This document shows, piece after piece, positions 60,493-64,000 of a stretch of DNA of 64,000 nucleotides (positions are counted from its first letter, which is position 1; the number at the start of each line of letters is the position of its first letter). The stretch comes from Rhodovarius lipocyclicus. GTDB lineage: Bacteria > Pseudomonadota > Alphaproteobacteria > Acetobacterales > Acetobacteraceae. The notes beneath the pieces were generated by a model that saw only the letters and a program-made list of their open reading frames with translations, was not told the DNA's origin and did no database searches. The DNA lies in contig NZ_JAAABL010000001.1 of the NCBI RefSeq assembly GCF_009900765.1, positions 62,001 through 126,000 of the forward strand. The letters run 5' to 3'. A program made the position numbers and the translations under genes.

Positions 60493-61014
60493 GCAGCCTC
60501 ACCCCAAGGGTCATGCGCCAAATATCGCACAGAATTTCCGCACCGCGATACGGCAGGATACTGGATCGCCGCACGCACTCAAGGCGAGCCTCGCACAGTA
60601 TCGGGAGGTTATGAAAAGACCGACGCCCTCATGGATACCGTTCCGGCGGTCGGAGGCCTATAATTTCATTCAAACTACTGATTTATAAGCATAGATAAAA
60701 GCGCGGAGGGCGTTCAGTGCCAGCGGCATTCCAATGATTGACAGTGCCATCACGAAGGCACCATCCTTCGGTAACGTTTGAAAAGAGGCGCATCATCAAG
60801 CCATCGGGCGGTCACATGATGGTCGCCCGAAGCCGAGGACAGGTATTGTGGGCGCCAAATGTACTCCATGCCGCGAACAACGCTTGGCGGCCCGCAAACG
60901 AAGTACACGAAAGGAAATCGACCTTTCGCAACGACTTTTTTTCATGAGCGGGTCTCCAGGAGATTGGCCCCTCAGCGCTCGGCGACACGCTTGCCGCAGA
61001 GAAAGGCGACGGTC
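60493..61014. other. Gene-free region with distinctly lower GC, leader of the GGDEF gene
   Basis: This 522-bp gap has no ORF that I can support. It is clearly more AT-rich than its neighbours and holds a TATAAT at 60659-60664 and a TTGACA at 60738-60743. Near its end a seven-pair hairpin CGAAAGG/CCTTTCG (60908-60928) is followed, after seven bases, by seven T (60936-60942). I saw no recognisable riboswitch. It may carry promoters for both directions and a leader hairpin. Confidence 0.5.
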
Positions 61015-62712
61015 ATGACAAATGCACAGCCGGCCTTGGCCGATATTTCCCTGGCCTCGGAACTGATCAACATCATTCCCGCGGCGGTGTTCTTCAAGTC
61101 CGCCGATGGACGCTATCTCGGCTGCAACTCGGCCTTCGAAGCCGCCACGGGCATCCGCAAGGCGGATATGCTCGGCAAGACCGCGGAGGAGATCTGGCCG
61201 AAGGACCTCGCCGCCGCCTACCGTGCCGAGGATGAGGCGCTGCTGCGCAGCCATGGAATCCAGACCTACGAGACCCAGGCCGCGTATGCCGATGGCAGCC
61301 GCCATGAAGCCGTCGTCTATCGCACCACCTTTTCCAACCCGGACGGCAGCCCTGGCGGGATCATTGGCGTTGCCTGGGATGTCACCGACCGGAACCAGGC
61401 GGCACGGGCGCTGCGGGACCAGCTGTGCTTCATCGAGCAACTGGCGGACACCATTCCGAGCCCGGCATTCTTCAAGGACCCCGAAGGCCGCTACCTGGGC
61501 TGCAACCGGGCGTTCGAGCTGTTCTGCGGCCTGAAGCGCGAAGATATCGTCGGCAAGACCTTATTCGATATCTGGCCGCCGGATCGCGCGCAGATCTACA
61601 ACGCCGCCGACGAGGCTCTGCTGAAGGCGCCCGGCTCCCAGTCTTACGAGGCGCCCATACGCTACGCGGATGGTACGGACCATGACGTCATCTTCCATCG
61701 CGCGACCTTCAAGAAGGCGGACGGCAGCCTCGGCGGCATCGTCGGTGTGTTCTGGGACATCACCGAGCGGAAGCGCGCCGAGAGGGCCCTGCGCAGAAGC
61801 GAGGAGCGGTTCCGGCGCATCGTGGAAAACGCGCCCTTCGGCGTGCTTGTGACCGATGCGAACGACACCATGGTCTTCGCCAATCGCCGATTCGCGGAGC
61901 TGTTTCACTACCATCCGGAGCAGATAGCGACCCTGGAGGATTGGCGGGCACTCGCCTATCCGGATCCGCACTATCGGCTGGAGGTCACGACCCAGACCGC
62001 CAGTGACATCGAAGCGTTGCGCTCCGGGGCTCTTCAGACGCCCCCGGCGCGCGAAGTCCGCGTCGTGTGCGGCGACGGCATCGTGCGGGACATCGAGGTC
62101 GTCGCGACCGTCGAGGATGATCTGATCTATTCGGTCTACAACGACGTCACGGAGCGCAACCGCGCCGAGCAGGCCTTGCGCGATGTCCTCCAGGCCGAGG
62201 CCCTGCACGATCCGCTGACGGCGCTGTTCAACCGGCGCTACCTCGGCCAAGCGCTGGAGCGCGAGTTTTCCCGCGCGGCACGCTCGGGCGAGACCGTCTC
62301 GGTCATCATGGGCGACATCGATCACTTCAAGAAGATCAACGACACCTTTGGGCACGACTGCGGGGACAGGGTGCTGCAGTCCATCGCGCGGCAGCTCAAC
62401 ACGCACAGCCGCCGCGGAGACATCGCCTGCCGTTACGGCGGCGAGGAATTCACTCTGCTGCTGCCGAACGCCGCCCTCGATATCGCGAGCGAGCGCGCGG
62501 ACCGGTTGCGCGAGGCGATCCGAGATCTGTCGCTGTCGTGCAACGGGCAGGCCATCGGGCGGGTGACCATGTCGTTCGGGGTGGCCACCTTCCCGCAGCA
62601 TGGCGACACGCCGGAAAAGGTCCTCAAAGCCGCGGACGATGCCCTGATGCGCGCCAAGACCACGGGCCGCGACCGGGTCGTTTCCGCGGGCCTGTTTCTT
62701 CCGGCCACCTGA
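61015..62712 (+). CDS. PAS-PAS-PAS-GGDEF diguanylate cyclase
   Basis: 565 residues. Two similar N-terminal PAS domains (about 16-130 and 139-255) share IPxxxFFKxxxGRYLGCNxAFE and each ends in GVxWDxTxRxxA. A third PAS (about 268-385) starts ERFRRIVENAPFGVLVTD. The GGDEF domain follows, with DPLTALFNRRYL, GDIDHFKKINDTFGHDCGD, and the catalytic loop RYGGEEF (residues 473-479). An intact I-site RxxD lies at 466-469, five residues before the loop. It makes cyclic-di-GMP with product inhibition. No signal peptide; sensing is cytoplasmic. Confidence 0.93.
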   Translation: MTNAQPALADISLASELINIIPAAVFFKSADGRYLGCNSAFEAATGIRKADMLGKTAEEIWPKDLAAAYRAEDEALLRSHGIQTYETQAAYADGSRHEAVVYRTTFSNPDGSPGGIIGVAWDVTDRNQAARALRDQLCFIEQLADTIPSPAFFKDPEGRYLGCNRAFELFCGLKREDIVGKTLFDIWPPDRAQIYNAADEALLKAPGSQSYEAPIRYADGTDHDVIFHRATFKKADGSLGGIVGVFWDITERKRAERALRRSEERFRRIVENAPFGVLVTDANDTMVFANRRFAELFHYHPEQIATLEDWRALAYPDPHYRLEVTTQTASDIEALRSGALQTPPAREVRVVCGDGIVRDIEVVATVEDDLIYSVYNDVTERNRAEQALRDVLQAEALHDPLTALFNRRYLGQALEREFSRAARSGETVSVIMGDIDHFKKINDTFGHDCGDRVLQSIARQLNTHSRRGDIACRYGGEEFTLLLPNAALDIASERADRLREAIRDLSLSCNGQAIGRVTMSFGVATFPQHGDTPEKVLKAADDALMRAKTTGRDRVVSAGLFLPAT

Positions 62713-62742
62713 TAAGTAGCGAGGGCTTGATGTCTGGGAGGC

Positions 62743-62761
62743 TGGTGACCCCTACGGGAAT
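62743..62761 (-). other. tRNA 3'-end-like fragment, possible phage attachment site
   Basis: On the reverse strand this reads ATTCCCGTAGGGGTCACCA: the end of a T loop, a T-stem half, seven acceptor bases, discriminator A and CCA. The rest of a tRNA is absent. Such remnants are left where elements integrate into tRNA genes. It stands 30 bp after the GGDEF gene and before the phage lysis genes. The 62713-63003 gap otherwise has no gene that I can support. Confidence 0.4.
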
Positions 62762-62880
62762 GGGACTATCCAGCTAAATCAATGCGATGTGGCGATCTGT
62801 CGCAAACTTTCTGTATCGCCGAATCAATGGGTTACGGGCAGTTTCGCAAACCAAAAGCGCGCATTTGGAGGACACTAGGC

Positions 62881-62905
62881 AACCTGTAAGCGGCATTTAC
62901 AGGTT
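62881..62905. repeat. Nine-base inverted repeat at phage border
   Basis: AACCTGTAA (62881-62889) and TTACAGGTT (62897-62905) form a perfect inverted repeat with a seven-base loop. No T run follows, so an operator or integration-related site is more likely than a terminator. Confidence 0.5.
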
Positions 62906-63003
62906 CGGCGGATGCGTCAACAGAGGCGCGGTTCCGTTCACACATTCACCTCAACCCGTGTTGCCTCTCACCGCGGACGCGGCGTTCAACTCAAGCCTGA
63001 GCC

Positions 63004-63882
63004 TCACGCCAGCAGCGCCGCCCTGATCCCCGCATCAACCTCCAGCACATGCGACAGGCCGATGGTGCCGCCGTTGGCCTTGATGCGGATGCCGCGGACA
63101 TCGCCGCGGTCCGCCATGGCGTTGGCGCCCATCGCTGTCCAGAACACCACGGCCGAGCTGGCGCAGCCCGGCCGGGTGATCAGCGGCGATTCGGGCCCCA
63201 CCAGATCCTCGATCGGCACCGCGATGGTCCGGCTCAGCGCCAGATAGTTGGCCCTGCCGGTGGTCTGCATCGGCCCTCGGCCCCGGTATATCCAGCCGTC
63301 GTCGGGCCCCGTGTTACCCATCCGCCCGCCGTAGACCTTGTTGGCCAGGGCGCGCGGGTTGCGGGCATAGGGCGCGGCCTCAGCCACCGTGGCAAACCGG
63401 CTGGGCCAGGTGCGCACGATCCCCTCGGCCGAGTAGGACAGCAGTTCCTCCAGCTGGCGCAGGCCGCCAGTCTCGTTGTGGATGTTGGCTAGGAAGGCGG
63501 AGATCCGCGCAGGCGTGGTGATGCTGCCCTTCTGCATCTCGGGCGCCAGCACGGCCGCCCAGGCCGCTGGCTCGAAGGTGTTGGGCGCTGCACGCAGGCC
63601 CCGCTCCACCATTGCCACCAGATCGGCCGAGGCACGCGCCGGCGGCGCGCTGACCTCCGGCGCCGTGGCGGCGCTGCCCAGCGCCCGCCAGGTGCGCGGC
63701 CCCACGATGCCATCGCCCAGCAGCCCATGCTCCAGCTGCCAGGCCAGCACGGCGCCGGCGGTCTGGGGGCCATAGACGCCATCGACTACCACGCCGACGA
63801 TACGCTGCTGCACCCAGCGGACATCCTCGCCCCGAGCGCCGATGCGCAGGACGCGCGTGCCGGCGGCCACCGCGCCGCTCAT
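63004..63882 (-). CDS. Phage-type endolysin: peptidoglycan-binding domain plus GH19 lysozyme/chitinase-like domain
   Basis: 292 residues. The N-terminal PG-binding domain (about 8-70) reads VLRIGARGEDVRWVQQRI and GDGIVGPRTWRALG. The catalytic domain (about 85-292) is GH19-like, with FLANIHNETGGLRQLEELL (catalytic Glu), ALANKVYGGRMGN and YRGRGPMQTTGRANY. It cleaves peptidoglycan in phage lysis. The ATGA overlap with the upstream gene end suggests a holin-endolysin cassette. No signal peptide is present, as expected with a holin. Confidence 0.9.
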   Translation of the reverse strand: MSGAVAAGTRVLRIGARGEDVRWVQQRIVGVVVDGVYGPQTAGAVLAWQLEHGLLGDGIVGPRTWRALGSAATAPEVSAPPARASADLVAMVERGLRAAPNTFEPAAWAAVLAPEMQKGSITTPARISAFLANIHNETGGLRQLEELLSYSAEGIVRTWPSRFATVAEAAPYARNPRALANKVYGGRMGNTGPDDGWIYRGRGPMQTTGRANYLALSRTIAVPIEDLVGPESPLITRPGCASSAVVFWTAMGANAMADRGDVRGIRIKANGGTIGLSHVLEVDAGIRAALLA

Positions 63883-64000
63883 GCCCGCCTCCCAGCCGCC
63901 GGGAGGGCCAAAGGGGGCGTGGACGCCTGCGCCAGCAGCCGCGTCTTGTCGGCGCTGCCCGAGCTGCTGCCCACCCAGTAGGACACCACGGCACCAGCCA
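63879..64000 (-). CDS. C-terminal part of a holin-like protein (cut by window edge)
   Basis: The reverse frame that stops with TGA at 63879-63881 runs open to the right edge. It encodes a last hydrophobic stretch VVSYWVGSSSGSADKTRLLA and then an Ala/Pro-rich tail. The YWxGSSxGSxxKT pattern is seen at the end of the last membrane helix of many small phage holins. The start lies outside the window. Its stop overlaps the endolysin ATG by four bases. The identification is tentative. Confidence 0.55.
   Translation of the reverse strand, partial: AGAVVSYWVGSSSGSADKTRLLAQASTPPLALPAAGRRA

Noticed and set aside
60389-60688. Small plus-strand ORF of about 99 codons before the GGDEF gene
   Set aside because: It overlaps the start of the reverse-strand gene ending its coding part at 60492, lacks a ribosome site, and has no recognisable features.
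60859-61014. Longer N-terminus for the GGDEF protein
   Set aside because: The added residues are basic and unlike a PAS domain; ATG 61015 has AAAGG at good distance and starts just before the PAS domain.
62787-63247. Small ORFs in the gap before the endolysin
   Set aside because: Short, no ribosome sites, and those beyond 63004 are antisense to the endolysin gene.

Overview
The window is about 64 kb of very GC-rich, gene-dense DNA that looks like the chromosome of an alphaproteobacterium, most likely an Acetobacteraceae/Roseomonas-type organism. The taxonomic guess is inference. It rests on the base composition, the many tripartite-tricarboxylate (Bug-type) solute-binding proteins without membrane partners, the alphaproteobacterial style of SOS box (GTTC-N7-GTTC), and the mix of catabolic operons. 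Two tRNA genes (Thr-CGU and Leu-UAG) and several housekeeping genes (tyrS, parC, tig, uvrA, ssb) anchor it as chromosome.

Layout. 0-5 kb: an HxlR regulator (cut by the window edge) divergent from an NAD(P)-binding reductase, then an oxyR/katA peroxide-defence pair and a Na+/H+ antiporter. 5-28 kb: a large catabolic region. Its left arm, read leftward from a GntR/FCD regulator at 14.6-15.3 kb, holds an SDR, an aminotransferase, an alpha/beta hydrolase, an M20 amidohydrolase, a cupin protein, hyuA, hyuB and a Bug binding protein. Its right arm holds an ABC importer of the taurine/nitrate/NMT1 type interleaved with a class II aldolase, an FMN-dependent (NtaA-type) monooxygenase, a PuuE-type deacetylase/allantoinase and a second M20 amidohydrolase. 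These are followed by an M28-like hydrolase and a ketopantoate-reductase-like gene divergent from a second GntR/FCD regulator, an SDR and another Bug protein. Together these parts suggest uptake and stepwise opening of a cyclic amide or N-heterocycle (hydantoin-, ureide- or imide-like). The substrate cannot be named from sequence.

28-39 kb: unknown proteins, a SulP transporter, an old-yellow-enzyme gene divergent from an ArsR regulator plus truncated haemoglobin, tyrS overlapping a DHDPS-family gene, a GT2 glycosyltransferase, an Fe-S-type uracil-DNA glycosylase relative, a 2-hydroxyacid dehydrogenase and mntP. 39-50 kb: tRNA-Thr, parC, an unknown small gene behind a Fur-box-like site, tig with tRNA-Leu, uvrA and ssb sharing a LexA box, a lipoprotein hydrolase and a secreted YD-repeat protein. 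50-58 kb: nitroreductase, copper chaperone/copper ATPase pair, and an AbrB-type permease followed by two amidases. 58-62.7 kb: a three-gene glycan-type operon and a PAS-PAS-PAS-GGDEF diguanylate cyclase. 62.7-64 kb: apparent start of a prophage or phage-like element, with a tRNA 3'-end-like remnant, an endolysin and the tail of a holin-like gene.

The most notable regulatory signal is a short inverted repeat, TTGTC-N-GACAA with at most one mismatch. It recurs in front of hyuA, the second gntR gene and the AbrB-amidase operon, so these distant loci may form one regulon.
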